From IMG/VR virus record IMGVR_UViG_3300047510_002187, positions 157,073-221,072 of that record: a stretch of 64,000 bases of DNA. The stretch is one strand, 5' to 3'. This document shows, one piece after another, positions 20,023-27,406 of this stretch; the first letter of the stretch is position 1, and every line of letters starts with the position of its first letter. This DNA comes from a virus. The notes under the pieces were generated by a model, which saw only the letters and a list, made by a program, of their open reading frames with translations, was not told where the DNA came from and ran no database searches. The position numbers and the translations under genes are program-made.

Positions 20023-20806
20023 AAATAAATCAGCATATAAACTTAAAAACTTTGGTCCCGTATATTATCTCAATCTGGATGAACAACCAGAAAGAAAACA
20101 GTATATGGAAGATCAATTTAAGTATTGGGAAATTGAAAATTATACCCGTATATCTGCTTATGATGGGCGAGAAGATGATTTGAGTGAAATCATAAAAGGT
20201 AAATATCCAGATTCTATGACTTCTGGAGAAATTGGTTGTGTCACATCTCATCTAAAAGCGATTAAACATTGGTATGAGACATCTGATACTCCTTATGCAA
20301 TTATCATGGAAGATGATTGTAATTTGGAGTTAGTGAAGTATTGGAGTTTTACTTGGCAAGATTTTATTGCTCGCGCTCCTTATGCTTGGGATGTAATTCA
20401 ATTGGCAATTATTTGCACGGGTGATATTGTAGTTCCTATTCATACTAGATTCGTAAATGACTTTTCTACTGCTTGTTATGTTATTACTCGTCATCATGCT
20501 TCAAAATTGATCAAAAATCATATTCGCGATGATAAGTATAAATTGGATAATGGTGTTAGACCAAGACCAGTTGCAGATGACCTAATTTACAATTCTGGCG
20601 TTACTTATGCGACTCCAGTTCTTCTTTATAAAATAGAACTTGGGTCTTCTATTCATCCGGAACATATTGACGTGTTTCATCGCAATAGTCATAATGCAAT
20701 ATTAGATTTTTGGCAGAAGCAAGGTTCTGAAATAACGATTGAGCAAATAACCAATTATGACCCCTATCTTGGACGGATTACCGAACCATCCGCAAAGAAA
20801 GCTTGA
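20015..20806 (+). CDS. Family 25 glycosyltransferase
   Basis: 263 residues, overlapping the previous gene by 8 bases. YYLNLDEQPERK, GEIGCVTSHLKAI and YAIIMEDDC are the classic GT25 (lipopolysaccharide glycosyltransferase) motifs, with the D-x-D in EDDC. Last gene of the operon; its stop overlaps the -35 box of the porin promoter. Confidence 0.8.
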   Translation: MDKNKSAYKLKNFGPVYYLNLDEQPERKQYMEDQFKYWEIENYTRISAYDGREDDLSEIIKGKYPDSMTSGEIGCVTSHLKAIKHWYETSDTPYAIIMEDDCNLELVKYWSFTWQDFIARAPYAWDVIQLAIICTGDIVVPIHTRFVNDFSTACYVITRHHASKLIKNHIRDDKYKLDNGVRPRPVADDLIYNSGVTYATPVLLYKIELGSSIHPEHIDVFHRNSHNAILDFWQKQGSEITIEQITNYDPYLGRITEPSAKKA

Positions 20807-20831
20807 CAACCGGACGCTTCTGGTGTACACT
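20803..20831 (+). promoter_or_regulatory. Promoter of the porin gene, TTGACA-17-TACACT
   Basis: The -35 box includes the TGA stop of the GT25 gene. Confidence 0.8.
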
Positions 20832-20839
20832 AAATAGGT

Positions 20840-20866
20840 GTTAAGAATTCAGTTGTAATTCTTAAC
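20840..20866 (+). promoter_or_regulatory. 5' leader hairpin of the porin mRNA
   Basis: GTTAAGAATT/AATTCTTAAC, a perfect 10-bp stem with a 7-nt loop. It begins at the predicted transcript start and ends three bases before the ATG. No Shine-Dalgarno sequence remains. It may stabilise the mRNA or control access to the start codon. Confidence 0.65.
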
Positions 20867-20869
20867 AAA

Positions 20870-21775
20870 ATGTCGTTTATTAAAAAACAAAACTCTATGA
20901 TGATTCGTTCTTTTATTGCTGCCGCTGTTGTTGCTACTACCGCTGCTCCTGCAATGGCACAAGTTACCAGTGTTTCACAACTGCGTGACGTTCAACCAAC
21001 CGAATGGTCTTATCAGGCAATCTCAAACCTGATTAGTCGTTATGGTTGCGTTGCTGGTTATCCCGATGGTACTTTCCGTCCTGGTCAACCTGCAACTCGT
21101 TCTGAACTTGCCGCATTGACTAATGCTTGCCTTGATAATATCACTCAATTCTATACTGAAGCAGATGCTCGTACTGCTGCTGCTCTCCGTGCAGAATTCT
21201 CCCGTGAGATTGCTGCAACTAATTCACGGGTAAGTGCTCTTGAACTTGCTGCTGCTCAAAAGGCACAAGGAGTTGGTAATTACCTCGGTGCCGGTGTTCT
21301 TCTGAACCAACAAGGTGTTGATGGTAATGGTTACGATGCAGAACGTACTATTGCTGGTGGCACGGTTCAGGGTCGTTATGCTGTAAAAACCTTCAACAAT
21401 CAGAACGCCATCTCCGTTCGTCCATATGTCAACTTTGTTGGCACTCCTGCAGGTGAAATTGGTGCTGGTGGTGGTGCTCTCCTCTCTTATGATTGGAGTA
21501 TTTCTAAGGCGTCCAGTGGCGTAAGTCGTGCTAACATCTATACCGGTGTTGGTTATCAAATTCCTTTTGTTAACAACACTGATGCTAACTTCCAGTCTGC
21601 TGTTGGTGATCGTGGTCAAGTCGTATTTGCTCTTGGTCTTGAAGGTCGTCTGACCAACTCTCTCGTTGGTTTTGCTGACCTGAAGTTCCCAACCACCACT
21701 GCTGCTAATGCCTATGGTGCTACTGACGGCACTTATTCCCCAGTTCTTACTGCTGGTCTTGGATTCAAGTTCTGA
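20870..21775 (+). CDS. SLH-domain outer-membrane porin-like protein
   Basis: 301 residues. Signal peptide (FIAAAVVATTAAPAMA), then one S-layer homology domain (VQPTEWSYQAISNLISRYGC to GQPATRSELAAL), a short coiled coil (ADARTAAALRAEFSREI) and a C-terminal beta-barrel-like region ending in FKF. This is the layout of cyanobacterial SLH porins (Som family) but with a shorter barrel. Likely a host-derived protein that could alter the infected cell's outer membrane. Strong promoter, leader hairpin and terminator mark an independent unit. Confidence 0.75.
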   Translation: MSFIKKQNSMMIRSFIAAAVVATTAAPAMAQVTSVSQLRDVQPTEWSYQAISNLISRYGCVAGYPDGTFRPGQPATRSELAALTNACLDNITQFYTEADARTAAALRAEFSREIAATNSRVSALELAAAQKAQGVGNYLGAGVLLNQQGVDGNGYDAERTIAGGTVQGRYAVKTFNNQNAISVRPYVNFVGTPAGEIGAGGGALLSYDWSISKASSGVSRANIYTGVGYQIPFVNNTDANFQSAVGDRGQVVFALGLEGRLTNSLVGFADLKFPTTTAANAYGATDGTYSPVLTAGLGFKF

Positions 21776-21809
21776 ACTTGATGCTCGTCAGTAATCCCTG
21801 ACAAAACTG

Positions 21810-21859
21810 GTCAAGGGGTGGGTTCCCCCCTTGACTTTTTCTTTTTCTTCCTATATACT
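21810..21859 (+). promoter_or_regulatory. Terminator-promoter hybrid between porin and hli
   Basis: GTCAAGGGG/CCCCTTGAC stem (21810-21835) with T-tract ends the porin unit. TTGACT in its 3' arm (21831-21836) and TATACT (21854-21859), 17 bases apart, start the hli unit. Confidence 0.8.
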
Positions 21860-21884
21860 ACTGGAGTAGTTACAAAAATTAACA

Positions 21885-22079
21885 ATGACGGTTACGACAA
21901 ATGAAAGGGGTCAGCAAAATCTCTTCGCAAAAGAACCCGTAATGTATTATGAAAATTATGGAATGCTAACCCCTAATCAAGTCAAGGAGAGAGTCAATGG
22001 GCGCTGGGCAATGGTCGGTATTATTGCTGGGTTTATTTCTTATACTCTCACTGGCAACTTCTTCTTCGGGATCTTCTGA
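21885..22079 (+). CDS. hli: High-light-inducible protein
   Basis: 64 residues. The single chlorophyll-binding helix VNGRWAMVGIIAGFISYTL carries the conserved N-G-R-x-A-M-V-G motif of Hli/Scp proteins in the light-harvesting superfamily. Hli proteins protect photosystem II under stress, here during infection. Followed by overlapping small genes, a second hli and a peroxiredoxin. Confidence 0.92.
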   Translation: MTVTTNERGQQNLFAKEPVMYYENYGMLTPNQVKERVNGRWAMVGIIAGFISYTLTGNFFFGIF

Positions 22080-22165
22080 TGACTGAAGTTATTTTTACTG
22101 TTACTAGTATTGCATTTTTTGTGCTTCTTGCACACTCTGTTAATCAACTATCTAAAACTTATTGA
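22079..22165 (+). CDS. Single-helix membrane peptide
   Basis: 28 residues starting in the TGATG overlap with the hli stop. Residues 4-19 (VIFTVTSIAFFVLLAH) form one transmembrane helix. Size and context recall small photosystem subunits, but I cannot match it to one. Evidence is the coupled start and its place between two hli genes. Confidence 0.5.
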   Translation: MTEVIFTVTSIAFFVLLAHSVNQLSKTY

Positions 22166-22176
22166 GGAGTACTCAA

Positions 22177-22296
22177 ATGAACAAAATTTTTACTGAATTT
22201 GCCGAACGTTGGAACGGAAGACTGGCGATGCTTGGATTCGTTGCCGCAGTCGGCGCATATTTCGTTAGTGGGCAGATAATTCCGGGAGTGTGGTGA
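22177..22296 (+). CDS. hli: Second high-light-inducible protein, short form
   Basis: 39 residues with GAGGAG ribosome binding site. ERWNGRLAMLGFVAAVGAYF contains the full chlorophyll-binding signature (E-x-x-N-G-R-x-A-M-x-G), ending GQIIPGVW as in many cyanophage Hli proteins. Probably pairs with the upstream Hli in photosystem protection. Confidence 0.92.
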   Translation: MNKIFTEFAERWNGRLAMLGFVAAVGAYFVSGQIIPGVW

Positions 22297-22304
22297 GGTA
22301 AACT

Positions 22305-22832
22305 ATGACAAACACACCTAATCAGATTCCGAATGTTGAGTTTATTTTCCGGGAGTCTGGCGAATTTGTAAAACGTAAAGCTTACGATCTTTTTGATAGT
22401 AAGAGAGTTGTTATCTTCTCTCTTCCTGGTGCATTTACTCCAACTTGCTCAGCATATCAACTTCCTGGATTTGAAGAAAAGTTTGAAGAATTTAAGGAAT
22501 TGGGTATTGATGAAATCTATTGTATTTCCGTCAATGATGCATTTGTGATGAATGCTTGGGCACAAGACCAAAACATCAAAAATGTAAAACTTATTCCAGA
22601 TGGCAATGCTTACTTCACTCGTGCTATGGGTCAACTCGTTACCAAGGCCAATCTTGGTTTTGGTGAGCGTTCTTGGCGATATGCTGCTGTGGTAAACAAC
22701 AGGATTATTGAACAAATCTTTGTTGAACCTGGATTTAGGGATAATGCAGATACTGATCCTTATGAAGTATCCTCCCCAGAAAATGTTCTAGAATATGTGA
22801 AGTCAACTGTTCGGGAAACTGCATCCGTTTGA
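22305..22832 (+). CDS. Peroxiredoxin (Prx5 type)
   Basis: 175 residues. PGAFTPTCSAYQLPGF holds the peroxidatic Cys in the P-G-A-F-T-P-T-C motif of Prx5/AhpC-TSA family enzymes, followed by CISVNDAFVMNAWAQ and ERSWRYAAVVNN. Expected to reduce hydrogen or organic peroxides using glutathione or glutaredoxin; a phage glutaredoxin is encoded at 35507. Last gene of the hli unit, suggesting joint light/oxidative stress control. Confidence 0.88.
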   Translation: MTNTPNQIPNVEFIFRESGEFVKRKAYDLFDSKRVVIFSLPGAFTPTCSAYQLPGFEEKFEEFKELGIDEIYCISVNDAFVMNAWAQDQNIKNVKLIPDGNAYFTRAMGQLVTKANLGFGERSWRYAAVVNNRIIEQIFVEPGFRDNADTDPYEVSSPENVLEYVKSTVRETASV

Positions 22833-22844
22833 ATTGACTAATAT

Positions 22845-22882
22845 AATATCCCTAATACCTAAATAAGGTGTTGGGGATTTTT
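22845..22882 (+). terminator. Intrinsic terminator
   Basis: ATCCC..CCT / AGG..GGGGAT imperfect stem with six T, after the peroxiredoxin gene. Confidence 0.7.
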
Positions 22883-22889
22883 TGTGCTT

Positions 22890-23045
22890 ATGTCAAGGGG
22901 GCAAATTACGAAAGATCATTTCAAGATTTTAATTCTACAACAAAAAAACAGACTACAGCACGAATCCCGTAGTGATGAATGTAAGTTGTTTGCGCAAAAG
23001 CAACTTAATGAAATATTAGATAAGTTAGAAGAGTTTAGGTATTAA
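22890..23045 (+). CDS. Small conserved cyanophage protein
   Basis: 51 residues: SRGQITKDHFKILILQQKNR and a charged helical C-terminus ending EEFRY. The pattern is familiar from T4-like cyanophages but no function is known to me. It begins 8 bases after the terminator. Confidence 0.55.
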   Translation: MSRGQITKDHFKILILQQKNRLQHESRSDECKLFAQKQLNEILDKLEEFRY

Positions 23046-23047
23046 CC

Positions 23048-23560
23048 ATGATAGGACCAAAACGTAGACCACAAGAATTTGGATTTAAACAAGGAGATTC
23101 TCATATCATTGTAAATGATATTGTAGAAACTGCAAAGGCATTTAGTTTTGATGGAAAACTTCTATGGGAAGTTCCAGCACTTGCAAGAGGGCAAGGTAGT
23201 GACTTTGAGTTTCGTGCAGTAAGAACTGATACTCCTCCTGGATTGTATAGAATCGGACAGATTTACAGAGATTATGAAAGAGTTGGAGCAAATCCTGGTT
23301 ACGATAGAACTCTGATGGCATATGGATGGTATAGTTTTGATTTGGTTGAATTGGAAAATCAAGAATCAAAATTTGGTCGTGCAGGCATTATGATTCATGG
23401 AGGAGGGAGTGCTGCTGGATGGCCTGGAGCATGGGCACCTAAACAACCTTTATTCTCCACACATGGGTGTGTGAGAATGTATAATCAAGATTTAAGAGAT
23501 AAACTTCTACCACTCACAAAAACCGGGACTGTTTATGTTTCCGTATTTCAAGAAGGATGA
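23048..23560 (+). CDS. L,D-transpeptidase (YkuD domain)
   Basis: 170 residues. The C-terminal IMIHGGGSAAGWPGAW and FSTHGCVRMYNQD form the YkuD active site (H-x14-17-S/T-H-G-C-h-R) with catalytic Cys. YkuD enzymes form 3-3 crosslinks or attach proteins to peptidoglycan. With the lysozyme directly downstream (stop overlaps an ATG) it forms a cell-wall pair. No signal peptide, so it may need holin-type release or act in the virion. Confidence 0.82.
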   Translation: MIGPKRRPQEFGFKQGDSHIIVNDIVETAKAFSFDGKLLWEVPALARGQGSDFEFRAVRTDTPPGLYRIGQIYRDYERVGANPGYDRTLMAYGWYSFDLVELENQESKFGRAGIMIHGGGSAAGWPGAWAPKQPLFSTHGCVRMYNQDLRDKLLPLTKTGTVYVSVFQEG

Positions 23561-23562
23561 TT

Positions 23563-24186
23563 ATGTCAGATTTTAAATTCACAAATGCCGCAAAGTTCTT
23601 CATTGGAGAACCTTATCAAATTGATGCTTTTGAATATCTTCAAGAACATACTTCACCAGAAGTTGTTGAAGAGTTTAAGAGAAGATTTAGAAATGAAAAT
23701 AAAATACAAAGAAAACTCCCACATCCTGGAGTTGCTTTAATCAAGGAATTTGAGGGATGTCACCTCAAAGCATATTATGATCCCCTTACTGGTGGACTTC
23801 CAATTACAATCGGATGGGGAAGCACTCGTAGAATGGATGGTTCTCGTTTCATGATTGGTAATACAATTACTCAAAAAGAAGCAGACGACCTTTTAATCTA
23901 TCAATTAGAAAAGGAATATTTACCACCTCTTGAAAAAATTCCTTATTGGAGTGAAATGAATGAAAAACAACAGGGGGCACTTCTCAGTTTTGCCTATAAT
24001 CTTGGTGCTAATTTTTATGGTTCTTCTGGATTTAATACTATTACCAGAGTCCTTAGAGAGAAGAAGTGGGACGAAGTTCCAGCAGCACTTGAACTTTATA
24101 GGAATCCAGGAACAAATGTAGAAGCAGGACTTCTTAGAAGACGCAAAGCAGAAGGTGCCTTATGGTCTGGAGATAGTTGCAAATGA
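23563..24186 (+). CDS. GH24 lysozyme (endolysin)
   Basis: 207 residues from the ATG with AAGGA seven bases upstream; an ATG six bases earlier lacks that spacing. ALIKEFEGCHLKAYYDPLTG and PITIGWGST provide the T4/P22 lysozyme E ... D ... T triad; NEKQQGALLSFAYNLG is the conserved helix. The N-terminal ~50 residues are an extra helical extension. Likely the lytic enzyme; no signal peptide. Confidence 0.85.
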   Translation: MSDFKFTNAAKFFIGEPYQIDAFEYLQEHTSPEVVEEFKRRFRNENKIQRKLPHPGVALIKEFEGCHLKAYYDPLTGGLPITIGWGSTRRMDGSRFMIGNTITQKEADDLLIYQLEKEYLPPLEKIPYWSEMNEKQQGALLSFAYNLGANFYGSSGFNTITRVLREKKWDEVPAALELYRNPGTNVEAGLLRRRKAEGALWSGDSCK

Positions 24187-24758
24187 AGACATTTAAGCAG
24201 TTTATGGCAGATGCTTGGATTCCTCCGGCAGCAAAAAGATTAAGAGGGGGTAAAGAAAGTCCTTTAAGTGCAGCAAAAAATGCGGGTACTGACACTAGTA
24301 AAGTTAGTCAATCTGTGCATAGATTCGCTAGTCCTATTAATAATCCAAGGGATCCTGATATTGACTATAAGCATGATGAACGATCTAATACACATACTTT
24401 TACACATAAAAAACATCCAATCAAAGTACAATATACTCCTGGAGACAAACCAAATACCTTTATTCAAAATTCTACAAAAACTGGAGATACGAAAAATCCG
24501 GTTTCTACAGCAAAAGCAATGCAATCTATTAAAAAAAGTGTATCTACAGCAGCAAGACCTGGAACTACTTTAGTATCTCAACCTGTTGGATCTCGTCGTG
24601 CTTCATTGAATAGTAGGACTCAAGGTATGAGTGAACCAAATGAAAAAGGAGTTCAGGCGGGAATTGTTAGAAATAGATCTCCAAAACAAAAAGCGAAAGG
24701 ATCTAAACCATTGGATCCGGTACAACATAAAGGTATTTTTATTGACCCAAATCATTAA
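24183..24758 (+). CDS. Candidate internal head protein with MKTFKQF leader
   Basis: 191 residues; ATG overlaps the lysozyme stop (ATGA). The N-terminus MKTFKQFMADAWIPPAAKR resembles T4 capsid-targeting leaders (MKTYQEFIAEA) although the protease site is less exact (M-A-D). The rest is basic and Ser/Thr/Lys-rich with many phosphate-binding-like stretches, as in the gene at 2029. A packaged DNA-binding protein is inferred. Confidence 0.55.
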   Translation: MKTFKQFMADAWIPPAAKRLRGGKESPLSAAKNAGTDTSKVSQSVHRFASPINNPRDPDIDYKHDERSNTHTFTHKKHPIKVQYTPGDKPNTFIQNSTKTGDTKNPVSTAKAMQSIKKSVSTAARPGTTLVSQPVGSRRASLNSRTQGMSEPNEKGVQAGIVRNRSPKQKAKGSKPLDPVQHKGIFIDPNH

Positions 24759-24761
24759 TTA

Positions 24762-25082
24762 TTAGTCTTCCATCTTTGCTTTTAATCCCAAAACGGTAGT
24801 CAGTAACATAAACAAAGCATCATACCCCCTTCTTTGAGATTCTTCGCAATCCAAAGGAGGGGGATTTTTTAGTCCCCCTAATGCATCTGCACGTTCCATA
24901 CTACCGGGAATTAAAAAGTTACAATTTAAAAAAGTAATCCCAACATATCCAATTGTAGTAATCACAATTAGAACAATAAGTTTACTTAAAAGGTTGGGAC
25001 TTTTTTTTACCTTTTTTGGATGGTCTTCGGATGAATCTGAAGATTTCTGGTGGTTGTCTTTTTGGGATGGGTCTTCGGACAC
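24762..25082 (-). CDS. Membrane protein, unknown (GTG start)
   Basis: 106 residues from GTG with AAGGAG nine bases upstream. Hydrophilic Ser/Lys/Asp-rich N-terminus (~32 residues), transmembrane helix ~33-55 (LLSKLIVLIVITTIGYVGI), Cys and Pro-rich loop, and a second hydrophobic stretch near the C-terminus (ALFMLLTTVLGL). It is convergent to the lysozyme cluster. A holin or spanin role is possible on topology alone. Confidence 0.5.
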   Translation of the reverse strand: MSEDPSQKDNHQKSSDSSEDHPKKVKKSPNLLSKLIVLIVITTIGYVGITFLNCNFLIPGSMERADALGGLKNPPPLDCEESQRRGYDALFMLLTTVLGLKAKMED

Positions 25083-25149
25083 TGATGAAAACTCCTTCGT
25101 TTGTGATAAGACGAATAATAATAAGAGTTAAAAGAATTATTCTTTTCAT
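24982..25149 (-). CDS. Small membrane peptide overlapping the previous gene
   Basis: 55 residues; ATG overlaps the thermonuclease stop (ATGA). N-terminal hydrophobic helix (RIILLTLIIIRLIT) then a very basic tail. It overlaps the GTG gene in another frame, an arrangement reminiscent of nested spanin genes but without a lipobox. May be spurious. Confidence 0.35.
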   Translation of the reverse strand: MKRIILLTLIIIRLITNEGVFISVRRPIPKRQPPEIFRFIRRPSKKGKKKSQPFK

Positions 25150-25487
25150 CCCAAGTATGGTTTTGCGATACCTTCATTTAACATTCTTTCATTCACAGTA
25201 ACTGGGTCTCCAATTAAATAAAGAGTTCCAAGATATCTACCATACTTATCCTCTTTATGGGTTTCAATAATCCACTCTCCTTCACGGGAGAGTTCTTTTT
25301 CTAACCACTCTTTTGCAATAAATCCTTTCTTCTTTTCATCAAGATTTAGAGTTCTGGTTTCTGGTGCATCAATATCTTTTAGACGAATTCTATGAGTGAT
25401 TGTAATGCTAAATCCCAAATCAATGTCTATATCAATGGTATCTCCATCAATGACCTTGTTGATCTTCTTTATTTTGTACTGATACAT
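25146..25487 (-). CDS. Staphylococcal-type thermonuclease
   Basis: 113 residues. NKVIDGDTIDIDIDLGF, RIRLKDIDAPETR (catalytic Arg and Asp) and KYGRYLGTLY are the SNase core motifs. Calcium-dependent cleavage of DNA/RNA is expected. No signal peptide. Middle gene of a minus-strand group with overlapping ends on both sides. Confidence 0.85.
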   Translation of the reverse strand: MYQYKIKKINKVIDGDTIDIDIDLGFSITITHRIRLKDIDAPETRTLNLDEKKKGFIAKEWLEKELSREGEWIIETHKEDKYGRYLGTLYLIGDPVTVNERMLNEGIAKPYLG

Positions 25488-25590
25488 TTTCTTCCTGGTG
25501 TGCTAATTGTAGGATTTTAAAAATGAGATAAGAAACCCCAATCATTCCAACTCCAAGTAAGATATTTACAGACCAAACTACTTCTTTCAT
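25447..25590 (-). CDS. Small membrane protein
   Basis: 47 residues, ATG overlapping the preceding stop at 25587-25590 and ending inside the thermonuclease gene. One transmembrane helix (VNILLGVGMIGVSYLIFKIL) and an acidic/Gln tail. No function recognised. Confidence 0.5.
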   Translation of the reverse strand: MKEVVWSVNILLGVGMIGVSYLIFKILQLAHQEENVSVQNKEDQQGH

Positions 25591-25781
25591 TTTCTATTCT
25601 CCTTCTTATGTATCCAAAACTTTAATTCTTTCAGATAGTTTCTTAACATATCTGCTTTTTCCAGATGCCAAGAATTGCCAGTTTTAAAGTACTCTTGATT
25701 GTGATTATCAATTGCCTTTAAAATCTGATGAATTGGAGCATTCCAAGGTTCTCTGTGGGGATTATTCCATTCTCTTGGCAT
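25587..25781 (-). CDS. Small conserved protein, unknown
   Basis: 64 residues: REWNNPHREPWNAPIHQIL, then helical charged sequence with QEYFKTGNSWHLEKADMLR. First gene of the minus-strand group; divergent to psbA. Family familiar in cyanophages but without function. Confidence 0.55.
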   Translation of the reverse strand: MPREWNNPHREPWNAPIHQILKAIDNHNQEYFKTGNSWHLEKADMLRNYLKELKFWIHKKENRK

Positions 25782-25838
25782 AAATCTGAGGTTTTTAAGT
25801 ATTTAGTCAATGGACACTTGATCAACCGTCCACACCAC

Positions 25839-25867
25839 TTGACACCCCTTGTATCCTGTGCTACTAT
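25839..25867 (+). promoter_or_regulatory. psbA promoter, TTGACA-17-TACTAT
   Basis: Sigma70-type boxes about 160 bases upstream of the psbA ATG, giving a long leader that contains a GTCAGG/CCTGAC hairpin at 25882-25897. TATAAATA overlaps the -10 region (25865 on), so early and late control may be combined. Confidence 0.75.
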
Positions 25868-26025
25868 AAATACATCAACAGGTCAGGAAACCCTGACATT
25901 GTTGCCTTGCTTACCGGGACTTTGCAAGTAAAATACGTCTCTCATCTTACCTTCTCTTGAGGGTAGAGAAGGAAAATAACGCACAGAATCTTCCCTGGAT
26001 TCATCTTATTTTCTTTTTAATTCTT

Positions 26026-27317
26026 ATGACTGCTACAATTGCTACACGTTCAATTTCTAATCCCTGGCAGGACTTCTGCGAGTGGGTGACTTCAACCAAC
26101 AATAGGTTGTATGTCGGGTGGTTCGGAGTTCTTATGATTCCTTGCCTTCTTGCTGCGACCATCTGCTTTGTTATTGCCTTCATTGCTGCACCTCCTGTAG
26201 ATATTGATGGCATTCGTGAACCTGTTTCTGGTTCACTCATGTATGGAAACAACATTATCTCTGGTGCTGTTGTTCCTTCTTCTAATGCAATCGGACTTCA
26301 TTTTTATCCTATCTGGGAAGCAATGAGTCTTGATGAATGGCTTTATAATGGTGGTCCTTACCAACTTGTTGTATTTCACTTCCTGATTGGTGTCTTCTGC
26401 TATATGGGTCGTGAATGGGAACTTTCTTATCGTCTAGGTATGCGTCCTTGGATTATGGTTGCTTACAGTGCTCCTGTTGCTGCTGCCACTGCCGTATTCC
26501 TTGTTTATCCTTTCGGTCAAGGTTCTTTCAGTGATGGAATGCCTCTAGGTATCTCTGGCACTTTCAACTACATGCTTGTGTTCCAGGCAGAACATAACAT
26601 TCTTATGCATCCGTTCCATATGCTCGGTGTTGCAGGTGTGTTTGGTGGGTCACTGTTCAGTGCTATGCATGGTTCACTTGTGACTTCTTCACTGGTTCGT
26701 GAAACCACTGAGACTGAATCTCAGAACTATGGTTACAAGTTCGGTCAAGAGGAAGAAACTTATAACATCGTGGCTGCACACGGTTATTTCGGTCGTCTTA
26801 TTTTCCAATATGCGTCCTTCAATAACTCCCGTTCACTACACTTCTTCCTCGCCGCTTGGCCTGTAGTTGGTATTTGGTTCACTGCTCTCGGGGTTTCTAC
26901 GATGGCTTTTAACCTCAACGGACTAAATTTCAACCAGAGTATTCTGGATAGTCAGAACCGAGTAGTTCCTACTTGGGCGGACATTTTAACAAGAGCAGGA
27001 CTGGGAATGGAGGTTATGCACGAGCGTCAAGTTGTGCTTTGCGCTCTTTAAATCGGATGAATTGCTGGAAACCCCAAGTGGGCAATCAGCATCCAAGTCT
27101 TAGATACATCTAAGAAAGGTTCAGAGACTACCTGAGGGATATAGTTCCCTTAATAACAGGAATAAGCGTCCGACACCAGAAATGGTGATGATATAGTCCA
27201 ATCCTGATAGCAATATCAGATAGTTAAGGAAAGTTTAAGAATGCACACAACTTTCCTTTAGATTTGGCGGCAGCGGAAACAACTTCGGTTGCTCTAACTG
27301 CTCCTTCTATTGGTTGA
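26026..27317 (+). CDS. psbA: Photosystem II D1 protein, interrupted by a group I intron
   Basis: Exons 26026-27027 and 27240-27317 join to 359 residues; the unspliced frame stops in the intron at 27051. The start is set by alignment to D1 (MTATIATRS, then GWFGVLMIP); the ATG at 25957 is rejected as it adds a non-D1 extension. Functional residues are all present: Tyr161, Asp170, Glu189/His190, His198, His215, Ser264, His272, His332, Glu333, His337, Asp342 and Ala344. Residue 130 is Glu, as in high-light D1 forms. The intron falls after Arg334, between Mn-ligand codons 333 and 337, so splicing is essential for an active oxygen-evolving protein. Confidence 0.97.
27028..27239 (+). ncRNA. Group I intron in psbA, 212 nt, no internal ORF
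   Basis: The 5' exon end GAGCGT (27022-27027) pairs with the intron guide GCGCTC (27041-27046), placing the required U-G pair at the splice site; the intron ends in G. Core elements are visible: P/Q (AATTGCTGGAAAC and AATCAGCATCCAAG) and R/S (AGAGACTA, 27123; GATATAGTCC, 27190). It has no endonuclease gene inside; two lie downstream. Confidence 0.93.
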
Positions 27318-27345
27318 TATAAAAACCAAATAATGGTATAATAAG

Positions 27346-27370
27346 GGAACTCTTCGGAGTTCCTTTTTTT
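27346..27370 (+). terminator. psbA terminator
   Basis: GGAACTC-TTCG-GAGTTCC with a stable TTCG loop and seven T. Confidence 0.9.
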
Positions 27371-27377
27371 ATAAATA
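27370..27377 (+). promoter_or_regulatory. T4-type late promoter before the homing endonucleases
   Basis: TATAAATA fused to the psbA terminator T-tract, 30 bases before the ATG at 27407. Confidence 0.65.
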
Positions 27378-27406
27378 AGTATAGAACTAACTTTGGATTG
27401 GAAGTA

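Noticed and set aside
25957-26025. Extended psbA start giving 23 extra residues
   Set aside because: The extension has no D1 similarity and the ATG at 26026 gives the canonical D1 N-terminus.
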